A stretch of 64,000 nucleotides of DNA from an uncultured Anaerococcus sp. GTDB taxonomy: Bacteria > Bacillota > Clostridia > Tissierellales > Peptoniphilaceae. The notes under the pieces are model-generated. The model saw nothing but the letters and a program-made list of their open reading frames with translations, had not been told where the DNA came from and ran no database searches. Location of the stretch: the NCBI RefSeq assembly GCF_947253225.1, contig NZ_CAMXYR010000001.1, positions 1 to 64,000 of the forward strand, given 5' to 3'. Below are positions 1 to 9,400 of the stretch, one piece after another. Position 1 is the first letter of the stretch, and each line of letters starts with the position of its first letter. The translations under genes and the position numbers were made by a program.

Positions 1-32
1 CGTCGGCAGCGTCAGATGTGTATAAGAGACAG
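1..32 (+). other. Illumina Nextera adapter remnant (artefact)
   Basis: The first 32 bases match the Nextera read-1 transposase adapter without its first T. Positions 14-32 are the 19-bp Tn5 mosaic end (AGATGTGTATAAGAGACAG). This is untrimmed library sequence at a contig end, not biology. Genomic sequence starts at 33. Confidence 0.97.
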
Positions 33-114
33 GCTCAGGATGTTTTTAATATTTAGCCTTTTATTTTCACTATAAGTGAAAATCTGATATATTATTTAGT
101 AAAATAAAACATAT

Positions 115-143
115 AAAAAAAACCTTGAGATTTGCTCTCAAGG
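115..143 (-). terminator. Intrinsic terminator of the DJ-1/RlmH operon
   Basis: On the minus strand an 8-bp stem (arms 123-130 and 136-143, CCTTGAGA/TCTCAAGG) with a 5-base loop is followed by a run of eight T (115-122). It lies about 30 bases past the stop of the DJ-1 family gene. Bases 33-114 hold no recognisable gene. Confidence 0.9.
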
Positions 144-175
144 CTTTATTTGCTGTACTTATTAAATTTTTTTAA

Positions 176-760
176 CTAAAATGTAAATCCAAAATATTTT
201 TCAACCGCCTCGTGTTGGGTACCAAATTTTAGTTTTTCTACTTCATCAGCTCCCATAATTATCTCTACTAATCTTAGGGCAAGGTAATTTGTTACTGCTG
301 CTCCTCTTCCTGTAGTGATGTTCCCATCGGTTACCACGATTTGGTCATCAATATATTCACCAGTATTATCCATCTCATCTTTCATAGATGGGAAAGAAGT
401 TGCTTTTTTATCTGTAAGAACTCCTGCTCGGTTTAGAACTACAGGACCTGCACAGATTGCTGCAAGAATTTTCCCTTCTTGGTTGAATTTTTTAATTAAT
501 TCTATTACTTTATCATTATCCCTAAGGCTGTAGGCTCCATTGGTTCCTCCAGGAATATAGAGACCCATATAGTCATCAGGCTTGATTTCATCAAACATAA
601 GATCAGCCTTATAGGAAACATTCTGACTAGTTAGAAGATTTAGGTCTTTTTCTGTTGAGGCTAGCTCTACTGTAATTCCAGCCCTCCTTAAATAATCTAC
701 TACTGTTAAGATTTCTATAGTTTCGTTGCCATTGGCAACTACAATTAAAAATTTGTCCAT
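176..760 (-). CDS. DJ-1/PfpI family protein (YajL-like)
   Basis: A 194-residue protein of the DJ-1/PfpI superfamily, close to the length of YajL/DJ-1 single-domain members. The nucleophile elbow AAICAGP near residue 104 carries the conserved reactive cysteine, and the N-terminal ETIE contributes the glutamate that pairs with it in this fold. Family members are proposed to act as redox sensors, chaperones or deglycases; the specific activity cannot be read from sequence. The ATG is preceded by GGAG at a normal distance. It is the last gene of a minus-strand operon, 17 bases after rlmH, and ends at a strong terminator. Confidence 0.88.
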   Translation of the reverse strand: MDKFLIVVANGNETIEILTVVDYLRRAGITVELASTEKDLNLLTSQNVSYKADLMFDEIKPDDYMGLYIPGGTNGAYSLRDNDKVIELIKKFNQEGKILAAICAGPVVLNRAGVLTDKKATSFPSMKDEMDNTGEYIDDQIVVTDGNITTGRGAAVTNYLALRLVEIIMGADEVEKLKFGTQHEAVEKYFGFTF

Positions 761-777
761 ATTTTCTCCTTTATTTT

Positions 778-1260
778 CTACTTGTGGTAGGGATGGTTGT
801 TGATTATCCTGTAGGCCCTATAAATTTGCTCTGCAAGAATTACCCTCATCAATTGGTGGGGATAGGTCATTTTCCCGAAGGATAATTTCTTATTTGCCCT
901 TGCACTAACCCTAGGACTAAGACCGTTTGATCCACCTATCACAAATACCAAATCCCTACCAAAGCCTTCCAGCATTTCTTCTTTTATAAAGTCAGCAAAG
1001 CTCTCGCTAGTCATTTCCTTGCCAAGTATTTCAAGACTTACTAGGTAGGCCTCATCCTTGATTCTTGCAAGAATCCTATCAGCTTCCTTATCTTTGATTT
1101 CCTCTAGCTCTTTTATAGATAAATTTTCTGGTGCCATCTCATCTGCGACTTCTATAATTTCTATTGCATTGTAGGCCTTCATCCTCTTTAGGTATTCAGA
1201 TATGGCATCCTTGTAGAATTTTTCCTTGATTTTTCCAACTGCTACAATCTTTATATTCAT
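778..1260 (-). CDS. rlmH: 23S rRNA pseudouridine-1915 N3-methyltransferase RlmH
   Basis: A 160-residue SPOUT-class methyltransferase that uses S-adenosylmethionine to methylate pseudouridine 1915 in helix 69 of 23S rRNA, as a dimer acting on assembled 70S ribosomes. The C-terminal knot signature is clear: FVIGGSNGL, then LSFGKMTYPHQLMR and the terminal NHPYHK. Length matches the family. Its ATG shares one base with the stop of the upstream ATP-cone gene (TAATG), indicating translational coupling. Confidence 0.97.
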   Translation of the reverse strand: MNIKIVAVGKIKEKFYKDAISEYLKRMKAYNAIEIIEVADEMAPENLSIKELEEIKDKEADRILARIKDEAYLVSLEILGKEMTSESFADFIKEEMLEGFGRDLVFVIGGSNGLSPRVSARANKKLSFGKMTYPHQLMRVILAEQIYRAYRIINNHPYHK

Positions 1261-1658
1261 TAATCTTCCTTGATATAGGAGATAAAGGCCTTATACACTT
1301 GGCTAAAGCCTTCTTTAACTAGGGAATCTTTGATGAAATCTTTAATTTCTGAAGTCTTGTAGACTTTTCGTGATCCAGAATGAATTGCTTTTACAACATC
1401 ATCTACGATTATTGCAAGGTCTGACGAATTTAGGTCATACTTGTGCTCTCCAGCTGCATTTTTGATAGACCTTTCAATTTTTTCTCTAGCAAATTTTTCT
1501 ATAGCTCCAGATTTTTTGATAACATAGGTTGACTCTTTATCCTCTAGCATTTCTCCTACAAGATCTGTATCGAGAGTTTTCAAATCATTTTTGATATCAT
1601 CTAGGCTAATATCATTTTCTTGCATATAGCTTTTTATCAATTGGCTTAATTTAGTCAT
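1260..1658 (-). CDS. ATP-cone domain protein
   Basis: A small protein of 132-133 residues. Residues about 45-130 match the ATP-cone fold found in NrdR and class III ribonucleotide reductases: the YVIKKSGAIEKF opening, a following helix with KIERSIKNA, and a KVYKTSEI segment. No zinc ribbon or reductase domain is attached, so it is not NrdR itself. The role is unknown; nucleotide sensing is inferred from the fold. There are two adjacent ATGs (1661 and 1658). AGGAGG lies only 2 bases before the first and 5 before the second, so 1658 is preferred. It is the first gene of the operon with rlmH and the DJ-1 gene. Confidence 0.7.
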   Translation of the reverse strand: MTKLSQLIKSYMQENDISLDDIKNDLKTLDTDLVGEMLEDKESTYVIKKSGAIEKFAREKIERSIKNAAGEHKYDLNSSDLAIIVDDVVKAIHSGSRKVYKTSEIKDFIKDSLVKEGFSQVYKAFISYIKED

Positions 1659-1684
1659 CATTTCCTCCTAAAGCTCTTTTTATA

Positions 1685-1690
1685 ATTATA
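1685..1690 (-). promoter_or_regulatory. Candidate -10 box for the ATP-cone/rlmH operon
   Basis: The minus strand reads TATAAT about 24 bases before the operon's first start codons. The matching -35 region is poor (TTTTTA at 17 bases), so this is a moderate call. Confidence 0.4.
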
Positions 1691-1708
1691 CCCAAGATTT
1701 TCCTTACT

Positions 1709-1738
1709 AAAAAAATTGGCAGATATCTCCGCCAATTT
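1709..1738 (-). terminator. Intrinsic terminator after the FtsX-family permease
   Basis: On the minus strand an 8-bp stem (arms 1731-1738 and 1713-1720, AAATTGGC/GCCAATTT) runs into a T tract. It starts directly after the permease stop codon. Confidence 0.88.
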
Positions 1739-1739
1739 C

Positions 1740-3113
1740 TTAATTTGCCCTAAGGGCTTCTATAGCTGATAATCTAGTGGCTCGTCTTGCTGGAATGTAT
1801 CCTGCGAGAACCCCAACCATTGAAGAAAACCCTACTCCTACTAAGGCAAGCCAAATAGGTATTAGGATAATCTTTGCTGGACTTCCGTCGCCTGATGCGA
1901 ATATATCAGCATTTGCTGCTAAAGAATTGATTACAAGGCCTACAAGTATGGATATTAAAAGACCGACTATCCCTCCAAAAAATCCAATAAAGCCTGATTC
2001 TATCAAAAACAAAGACCTAACATCATCAACAGATGCTCCAATAACCTTCATTACCCCTATCTCTTTTTGCCTTTCGTAAATGCTCATGAGCATAGTGTTG
2101 ATTATACCAATCGCCGAAACTATAAAGGCAACTGAACCTATACCACCTAGGATTAGGGTAACAATCATATTTGTTTTCTTAATTTCTTCTGCAGAATCGG
2201 AGGATGATTGAGTCTGAAAGCCAGCTTTTCTGATATCATCTTCAATTTGCTTTAATTTTTCAACATCTTCTACCACAACCTTGAGATTGTCATAGGCAAT
2301 TTTATCTCCAGCTTTATGATCAACTGGTCTACCCTGATTGTCAAAATTCTGGTTTAATTGAGAGTTGGCAAGCTTCTTATCTTCCTTTTGGAGCTTCTTA
2401 TAAAAATTCTCATTTACAACAGAGGACCATCCATCAAAGAAAGACTTAGAGTTCATCTTGCCAGCAAGCTCTATTGGAATATCAACAAATTGAGGTTTAT
2501 TTTCATCTTTGTTCTCATCATCCTTGCTAATAAAGTTAACCCCATCGTCATTTTCATCTCGCCATCCCAACCTTAAAAGGTACTTGTGGGCTTGGTAGTC
2601 GAAATCATTGACGGGATCTTCCGAATATCCACCAGAAGTCTTTTTCATTTTGGAGGCCTGAACCTGAGAGCCTATCAGAATCTTATCCTCAGACTTAGTC
2701 ATCTTCTTTCCCCAGACCAGCATATCGCTTGTGATTTTATCTATTACCCTATCGGGTACTACTTGAATTTCTCCACTAAGGGTATAAGACTCATCATCCT
2801 TGGCCAAAATTTGACTATAAAAAGTCTTGTAAGGAATAACCGCCCTTATCCCCTTTATTTGTTCGAGTTTTGAAATACTAGCTTGATCTACCTTGCTCGT
2901 ACCTCCGTTTCTTTCCGTAAGGATTGTAATGGAAGTTAGACTACCGAAAGAATCTATCATGTCTTTTTGTTGCTGGTTGATTCCTAGAGCAAAGGCCATC
3001 ATTAGGATGATGGAACTAGCTCCGATAACAACAGATAAGATGGTAAGAATTGTCCTAGATTTCCTTCTAACTAGGTTTCTTAGGGCCATCTCCAGCCTAT
3101 CACTGATCTTCAT
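1740..3113 (-). CDS. FtsX/MacB-family ABC transporter permease
   Basis: A 457-residue membrane subunit of the MacB/FtsX class. One transmembrane helix lies near residues 20-45 after the typical ALRNLVRRKSRTILT lead-in. A large extracytoplasmic domain follows (about 50-310), then three transmembrane helices at the C terminus (about 320-450), including the family segment YERQKEIGVMKVIGAS. The ending ARRATRLSAIEALR is also typical. Such permeases work with a LolD/MacB-type ATPase as mechanotransmission or efflux systems rather than classic importers. The ATPase and a CARDB-like partner lie immediately upstream. Start overlaps the end of the partner gene by 14 bases. Substrate unknown. Confidence 0.92.
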   Translation of the reverse strand: MKISDRLEMALRNLVRRKSRTILTILSVVIGASSIILMMAFALGINQQQKDMIDSFGSLTSITILTERNGGTSKVDQASISKLEQIKGIRAVIPYKTFYSQILAKDDESYTLSGEIQVVPDRVIDKITSDMLVWGKKMTKSEDKILIGSQVQASKMKKTSGGYSEDPVNDFDYQAHKYLLRLGWRDENDDGVNFISKDDENKDENKPQFVDIPIELAGKMNSKSFFDGWSSVVNENFYKKLQKEDKKLANSQLNQNFDNQGRPVDHKAGDKIAYDNLKVVVEDVEKLKQIEDDIRKAGFQTQSSSDSAEEIKKTNMIVTLILGGIGSVAFIVSAIGIINTMLMSIYERQKEIGVMKVIGASVDDVRSLFLIESGFIGFFGGIVGLLISILVGLVINSLAANADIFASGDGSPAKIILIPIWLALVGVGFSSMVGVLAGYIPARRATRLSAIEALRAN

Positions 3114-4116
3114 CTTCTAATAATAGCTCCTCATCCTTTTTAGCCTTTCTCTTTTTCCTAAATAAGATTATAAGTAGAACTAAAAGAACTAGGAGTCCTC
3201 CCCAAAGAAACGGACTATGGAAAACTGAAGAGCCTGTATCTTGTGGGGCATCTCCAATCATTTCTCCAGTTTTTGGATCGACCATTCCAGGTTCTGTCAT
3301 GCTTGCTCCAACTTCTTTTTCAAAGTCTTTGACCTCTGTGTGTTCCTTGCCTGTGGAATCCTTGTAAGTGATTTCAATCTTGCCCTTTACCTTGCCTTCT
3401 TTTTCTGGAGTTAGGTTAAAGGATAAGCTTTCTTGGCTTCCTGCATTGAAATTTCCAATAAATCTCTCGTCCTCATCTACAGTAAATCCTTCTCCCTTGA
3501 CCCTAAACATCACAGTGTTGAGGTTGTCCTTGCCTGTATTGTAGAGGTTTACAGAAACTGCTGTGGGACTTCCTTGACTTAGCTCGTCCATCTTAACCTT
3601 ACCAAAGTTAATTCCAGCCTCTTGGACAACAGGAATACCGATAGATTCTTGTGTCTTGTATTGGTTGCCCAAGTAATCCTCATACTCCATAGTCAAATTT
3701 ACTACATAGCTTCCAGGATTTGCATTTGGTAGAACATTCATATCAATACTCTTACTAGTCCAATTCCAAGGGTATAGGGCTGCTACATAAAAGGTATTAG
3801 ACCTTCCAATTGGCGTAAAAACTGACCCATCACTTGTCAGATTAGCGTTATTTTGACCTGAACTCTGAGGGGCAGAAGCCAAAGTCTGATCTATTGTAAC
3901 CTTGAGATTGTAAATAGTATTTTCGTTGTTGGTGTTGTAGAGGGTGAAGGTCAAATTGAAATTCTTACCAGCTTCTACAATATTAGGACTTAGTTCATAA
4001 TTTGAAATTATAAGCTTGGGTTGGTTGACTATGCCATTGTTGGTTGTTTCTTGTTGGCTAGAGCCTGTCCCAGCTTGACTGTTTGCTTGGTTTTGTGTGT
4101 TATCTTCACCCATCAT
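3100..4116 (-). CDS. CARDB/COG1361-like protein with C-terminal anchor
   Basis: About 338 residues. A low-complexity Asn/Gln/Ser-rich N terminus (about 1-35) is followed by two beta-rich segments resembling CARDB or COG1361 domains (for example YELSPNIVEAGKNFNLTF and NAGSQESLSFNLTPE). One transmembrane helix near the C terminus (FLWGGLLVLLVLLIILF) precedes a basic then acidic tail. An in-frame ATG at 4131 also exists. However, the sequence there is ATGAGG, which makes a good ribosome site for the ATG at 4116, so 4116 is chosen. Oddly, neither start gives a signal peptide although the domains look extracytoplasmic. It sits between the ATPase and the permease and is probably an accessory subunit of that exporter (inference). 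Confidence 0.72.
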   Translation of the reverse strand: MMGEDNTQNQANSQAGTGSSQQETTNNGIVNQPKLIISNYELSPNIVEAGKNFNLTFTLYNTNNENTIYNLKVTIDQTLASAPQSSGQNNANLTSDGSVFTPIGRSNTFYVAALYPWNWTSKSIDMNVLPNANPGSYVVNLTMEYEDYLGNQYKTQESIGIPVVQEAGINFGKVKMDELSQGSPTAVSVNLYNTGKDNLNTVMFRVKGEGFTVDEDERFIGNFNAGSQESLSFNLTPEKEGKVKGKIEITYKDSTGKEHTEVKDFEKEVGASMTEPGMVDPKTGEMIGDAPQDTGSSVFHSPFLWGGLLVLLVLLIILFRKKRKAKKDEELLLEDEDQ

Positions 4117-4822
4117 TTTCCAATACCTCATCTATAGTATATTTTTCGTGGACTTTTTCTAGGCGTCCGTCCCTCATAAAGAGGACCTTATCTGCAAATT
4201 CTGTCATTTCATCATCATGGGTTACCATGATGAAAGTCTGCTTATTTTCTCTGATAATTCCCTTGATTAACCTCATAATCTCAAAACTCGTCTTGGTGTC
4301 GAGGTTTCCTGTCGGTTCATCCGCAAAAATTATCCTAGGTCTGCCTACAAAGGCCCTTGCTATTGAAACTCTTTGCTGTTGACCACCAGAAAGTTCATTT
4401 GGCTTATTATTCATCCTATCGGCAAGCCCAACTTCTTTTAAAATTTTGTAGGCTTCTTTTTTTCTCTCTTCCTTACCAAGACCCTTAAAGGTCAAAGGCA
4501 AAGATACATTCTCCCAAGCTGATAAGTAGGGAAGGAGGTTGTAAGACTGAAATACAAATCCAACATTCAAGTTCCTAAATTTTGTAATTTGATTTTCATT
4601 AAGGTCGGTTAGAGATATATCTCCATATTTTATTGTTCCCTTAGTCGGTCTCTCAAGACCTGCCAACATATTTAGAAGGGTAGACTTGCCCGAACCGCTC
4701 GTGCCGAGAAGGGCGACAAACTCCCCTTGATTTATATCTAGGTCGATCCCATCTAGGGCCTTTATAATATTATCACCTAGCTTATAATATTTTTTTAGCC
4801 CCCTAATTTCAATTAGGCTCAC
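4106..4822 (-). CDS. ABC transporter ATP-binding protein (MacB/LolD type)
   Basis: A 238-residue ATPase subunit. Walker A GTSGSGKST is near residue 40, the Q-loop is FVFQSYNLLPYL, the signature is LSGGQQQR, Walker B is IIFADEPTGNLD and the switch histidine is in MVTHDDE. The ADEPTGNLD form is typical of MacB, LolD and FtsE ATPases, matching the FtsX-like permease two genes downstream. It lies 2 bases after the FemABX gene and overlaps the CARDB-like gene, so all four genes are probably one transcript. Confidence 0.95.
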   Translation of the reverse strand: MSLIEIRGLKKYYKLGDNIIKALDGIDLDINQGEFVALLGTSGSGKSTLLNMLAGLERPTKGTIKYGDISLTDLNENQITKFRNLNVGFVFQSYNLLPYLSAWENVSLPLTFKGLGKEERKKEAYKILKEVGLADRMNNKPNELSGGQQQRVSIARAFVGRPRIIFADEPTGNLDTKTSFEIMRLIKGIIRENKQTFIMVTHDDEMTEFADKVLFMRDGRLEKVHEKYTIDEVLENDG

Positions 4823-4824
4823 GC

Positions 4825-5850
4825 TTATTCCTTGTTCTCTTCTTCCTTTTTGAAGTGAGGGTTTTTCTCCTTTATATAGGTCTCATACAAGTCTTTATCT
4901 AATACTATATCAATCTCACCAATAAGGTTTTCGACATTATCTTCAGTAAACTTCCTCTTAAAGCTATAAAGTCCATCAGAATCATCTGCCGCAAAGATTC
5001 CGCCCATATCATAGTAGGTGTAGCCATTTTCTGCTGCATATTTAACTTCTTCATAATTTATTTGGTAGTTTTGCCCGAGGTCCTTATGGTCATTACTAGA
5101 ACCTCCATAAAGAGCAAGAGCCCTATTACCATAACAAATAAGCATGGACGTACACACTGGCTCTCCCTCATAGAAACATCCAGATAGTCTTATTTCATCC
5201 TTGAAATTATCATAAAGACTTTCAAAATATGAATAAGGTCTATGGTTGATACCAGCTCTTTGGGCAGTTTCTACTGCTTGCTTATAGAGAATATCAACTC
5301 CTTTCTTATCAAGTTCTCGGGTTTCGATGCCATCCCTATAAGATTTTCTTGTATGCTTTCTAGTATTTTTGGAAAATTTAGCAAATATTTCTTCAGCATC
5401 CCTTCCGTTTATATCCAAAACCATATTCATAAGGGGTTGGGAAGAAGTTGTCTTATCATGTCTAATAATAATTCCTTTTTCCTTATATTTTTCAACTAAA
5501 TCTTCATCCATTCTTACTAGAGGGTCAATCCTTAGTAGAAAACCGTCATTTTCCCTCGCAAAATCACTAGCTTCTTCAATAAGTTTCATGACAAGGTCAA
5601 TATCATTAAGGTCTGCCACAGGTCCTCTAGTTGCATAAAAGAAATTCTTACCCACCTTGCTATCTCTTATATAAATAACAGATAAGGCTCCCTTAATTTC
5701 GCCTGCTTCTTCTACATAGAAATACACGCTATTCCAGTTCGCTTTAATATTTGCCCAACGCATATCTTGCATGAAATTCCCATAAGGTGAATGCTTGATA
5801 AAGTCGTTATATTTTTTCACCAAGTCAGGATTATTTTTATCTAAAATCAT
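4825..5850 (-). CDS. FemABX-family aminoacyltransferase
   Basis: A 341-residue protein with the double-GNAT architecture of FemA/FemB/FemX, matching the usual length. Family features are the N-terminal HSPYGNFMQDMRWANIK, the central KFSKNTRKHTRKS and the C-terminal YDMGGIF followed by FKRKF. These cytoplasmic enzymes add amino acids from aminoacyl-tRNA to the stem peptide of lipid II, building peptidoglycan cross-bridges. Which amino acid is added cannot be told. It is first in an operon with an MacB/FtsX-like exporter and follows a strong promoter. Confidence 0.9.
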   Translation of the reverse strand: MILDKNNPDLVKKYNDFIKHSPYGNFMQDMRWANIKANWNSVYFYVEEAGEIKGALSVIYIRDSKVGKNFFYATRGPVADLNDIDLVMKLIEEASDFARENDGFLLRIDPLVRMDEDLVEKYKEKGIIIRHDKTTSSQPLMNMVLDINGRDAEEIFAKFSKNTRKHTRKSYRDGIETRELDKKGVDILYKQAVETAQRAGINHRPYSYFESLYDNFKDEIRLSGCFYEGEPVCTSMLICYGNRALALYGGSSNDHKDLGQNYQINYEEVKYAAENGYTYYDMGGIFAADDSDGLYSFKRKFTEDNVENLIGEIDIVLDKDLYETYIKEKNPHFKKEEENKE

Positions 5851-5913
5851 ATATTGCTCACTTTCAATTTTCTAGTAACCAAACTGTTATGGTCTATACC
5901 ATACATTTACTTA

Positions 5914-5942
5914 ATTATAACAAGAAGATAGATTTTTTTCAA
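5914..5942 (-). promoter_or_regulatory. Promoter of the FemABX/ABC exporter operon
   Basis: The minus strand shows TTGAAA (5937-5942), a 17-base spacer and TATAAT (5914-5919). The leader of about 55 bases contains a short palindrome (ATGGTATAGACCAT). Confidence 0.75.
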
Positions 5943-5961
5943 TATTTTTCTTTCCCAAGTT

Positions 5962-6405
5962 CTATTGGTAAATAACTCTTCCTTCTTCATAAAACCAGGT
6001 AATCTCCCTATATTCTCCATCATAGATTTTAAAAATCTTATCCATAGATTCTGATAGTCCATCCATGCTTTTCATCTTGTCGTAGGAAGTCCAAAATAAT
6101 TTCCCTTCCCTATTCTCCTCGATTAATTCTCCAGAAAAATCGCTCGTCTTATAAATAAAACCAAGATCCCTATTCTCTCCATAAATCCAACTAATCACAC
6201 CAACAAGCTCTGGATTTTTGATATCGAGATTGGTCTCCTCCTTGGCCTCTCTTATAACGGCATCGGTAAGGCTCTCTCCTTCTTCAACCTTACCACCAGG
6301 AAAAGTAAGACCTTCCCAGCCATATTTTTTGACCTTGTCAAGAACAAGAACCCTCTCATTAACTTCATCACAAATCATTACCATATTCATAAGTTTAGTT
6401 TGCAC
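5962..6405 (-). CDS. Nudix hydrolase (MutT-like)
   Basis: A 147-residue Nudix pyrophosphohydrolase. The Nudix box runs from GGKVEEGES to REAKEETNL at about residues 36-60, with the REAKEE metal-binding core intact. The MutT-like length suggests an oxidised nucleotide or nucleoside diphosphate derivative as substrate, but Nudix specificity cannot be read from the box. The start is GTG at 6405, 8 bases after AGGAGA; the next ATG (6390) has no ribosome site. It lies downstream of ileS on the same strand, separated by the ileS terminator. Confidence 0.88.
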   Translation of the reverse strand: MQTKLMNMVMICDEVNERVLVLDKVKKYGWEGLTFPGGKVEEGESLTDAVIREAKEETNLDIKNPELVGVISWIYGENRDLGFIYKTSDFSGELIEENREGKLFWTSYDKMKSMDGLSESMDKIFKIYDGEYREITWFYEEGRVIYQ

Positions 6406-6454
6406 TTTTCTTTCTCCTATATTTCTACCTTATAAAATCAAGACAAAATAAATA

Positions 6455-6482
6455 CAAAAAAAGTGAGCCGAAACCCACTTTA
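6455..6482 (-). terminator. Intrinsic terminator of ileS
   Basis: On the minus strand AAAGTGGG pairs with CTCACTTT (one G:T pair) and is followed by seven T, a few bases after the ileS stop codon. Confidence 0.85.
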
Positions 6483-6487
6483 TTCTT

Positions 6488-9400
6488 TTATAATCTTTCA
6501 AGCTTGATTTTTATAAACTTATCGTTTAGCTCTATATCTTCGCTTGCTAGTTCTTTTCTTTCGAATTTGTCTGCTAGAGTTTCTTTTTTGATTTCATCAG
6601 CAAATTTTTCCAAAGATTTAGCTAGGTCATCATCAGCTTGGTAGGAAATATTTATCCTATCTGTAACTTCAAAGCCACTATCTTTTCTCATATTTTGAAC
6701 TTTTGATGTAAATTCTCTCGCATATCCTTCATCACGAAGGTCTTCTGTAATTTCTGTATCAAGGATTACAAAGACGTTGCCGTCCATTTCTACATCAAAA
6801 CCTTCCTTGGCTGTTATCCTGATGTCGAGATAGTCTTTAGTAACTTCAAATTTTGTATCTCCCAGAGTGATTTCTTGTGGACCTTTTTCTACTGCTTCGA
6901 TAAAGTCTTTAGCATCAAGGCTTGCTAGGAATTTGGCAAAGGCGTTGACTTGTGATTGGAAGATTTTTCCTACAACCCTAAAGTCTGGTTTTAGGAAGTA
7001 GTCCATAAAGTCTGATAGGTCATCTTCAAAGTCCACTTCCTTGACGTTAAGTTCCTCTTTGATAAGGCCTGTAAGGTCTGAAATCTTTTCCTTGTAAGCA
7101 CCATCTACGATGATTTTTGCAAGAGGTTGACGAACCTTGATGGTTTCTTTTTCTCTTGAGGCACGACCAAGGTTTACCATCTTTCTTACAAGGTCCATTG
7201 CCTCTTCGAGGTCTTTGTCTACCATGCTTAGATCAGCTTCTGGAAGTAGGCTTGTGTGAACTGTTTGTTCGTCAGTTAGGGACCTGTAAACTTCTTCTGC
7301 TATAAATGGTGTGATTGGTGCTATTAGTTGTGAAATTGTAAGGATTGAGTAATAGGTCGTCTTATAGACTGCCTTTTTGCTTGCAGTAAGGTCTTGGGAC
7401 CAGAATCTCTTTCTATTTCTTCTGATGTACCAGTTTGACAAATCTTCTACTACAAAGTCTGAGATTATATGAACTACCTTGTTGTAGTCAAAGACTTCCA
7501 TATATTGGGTGTAGTCCTTGATTAGGGTGTTTAGTTTTGAATATAACCACTTGTCAATTTTTTCTAGGTTGATATCATCAAAGTTTGCTATATCTTTGGC
7601 TGTAAGCTTGTCGGTATTGGCATAAAGGCCAAAGAAGTTGTAGACATTCTCAAAAGTCCTAAAGAAGTTATTCCTAACTTCGATCAAGCCCTTTTCGTCA
7701 AATTTAGTTTGCATCCAAGGTGGTGATACATAAAGAGAATAAAATCTTACGGCATCTGCCCCGTATTTATCAAAGAGGGCAAATGGATCGAGGGTATTTC
7801 CTCTTGATTTACTCATCTTTTGACCATTTTTGTCAACTACTAGGTCATTTACTAGGACGTTTTTGTAAGGGGCTTTTCCTGTTGTTATTGTGGAAATTGC
7901 CATTAGGGAATAGAACCAGCCTCTTGTTTGGTCGATTCCCTCACAGATAAAGTCTGCTGGGAAATATTCTTCAAAGTCATCCTTATGTTCAAATGGATAG
8001 TGAAGTTGGGCAAATGGCATAGCTCCAGAGTCGAACCAAACGTCGATTACGTCAGGTACCCTGTGCATGGTGCCTCCACACTTATCGCACTTGATTGTAA
8101 CATTGTCCACATATGGTCTGTGAAGTTCTATATCTTCAGATATGGTTTCGTTAGCACGTTCTTTAAGTTCTCTCCTTGAACCTACTGTGTCAGTATGGCC
8201 ACAATCATCACATTTCCAGATATTTAGTGGAGTTCCCCAATATCTTGACCTAGAGATTGCCCAGTCTTTTACATTCTCAATCCAGTTGCCAAATCTCTTA
8301 TCTCCGATAGTTTGTGGGAACCAGTTGACTTCTTTGTTGTTTTCCATCATAGCCTTTGAGAACTTGCTCATTTCGATATACCAAGATGGTTTTGCGTAAT
8401 AGACTAGTGGGGTGTGGCATCTCCAGCAATGTGGGTAGTTGTGCTCTATAGTTTGCTTAGCAAAAACCTTGCCCTCTTCTTGGAGGTGTCTCCAGATTTT
8501 TTCGTTAGTGTCGAAGATAAATTCGCCTTTCCAAGGAGTTTCTGTAAAGTTTCCTTCAAGGTCTACTGGTTGAACAAAGGCAAGATTATATTTTCTTCCG
8601 ATTTGATAGTCGTCCTCACCAAAGGCTGGAGCAGAGTGAACTATTCCTGTACCATCTTCTGCAGAAACATAGTCGGCAAGGGTTACTATGAAGGCCCTTT
8701 CTTCTCCAACATTCACATATGGCATAAGTTGGTCATATTCCCAATATTCCATTTCTTTGCCAGCAAATTCGTCTACTATTTCATATTCCCTATCTCCCAT
8801 GAGTTTTTCGACAAGGGACTTGGCACAATAATAGTAAGAGTCATCTTCCTTGACAAAAACCTTAGCGTAGGTTAATTCTGGATGAACTGAGAGGGCAACA
8901 TTTGATGGAAGAGTCCAAGGAGTTGTTGTCCATGCTAGAAAATATTCATTAGCTGTCCCTTTTTTCTTAAATTTGACAGTAAGGGTGATTGTCTTATCCA
9001 TTTGGTAGCCTTGGGCAACCTCGTGGCTAGCTAGACCTGTTCCACAACGAGGGCAGTAAGGCATAACTTTTGCTCCCTCATAGATGTAGCCATTCTTGAA
9101 GGCCTTATCTAGGAGGTACCATTCTGTTTCTATGTAGTCGTTATCCATTGTTACATAAGGCTCATCCATGTTGTAGAGAAAGGCCATCCTGTCGGACATC
9201 TCCCTCCAAAGGTCTGAATATTTCCAGACAGATTCCTTGCATAGGTGATTGAATTTCTCTATTCCATATTCTTCTATATCATTTTTGTCGTGGAAACCTA
9301 AAGTTTTCTCGACTTCGATTTCTACTGGCAGACCATGAGTATCCCAACCTGCTTTTTTGAGAACCTTGTAGCCCTTCATATTTTTGTACCTACTAGTCAT

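Noticed and set aside
1..32. A transposon end at the left edge
   Set aside because: The Tn5 mosaic end here is part of a sequencing adapter, not an inserted element.
8414..8875. A 153-residue plus-strand ORF
   Set aside because: Lies wholly opposite ileS, whose frame is certain; a shadow of its codons.
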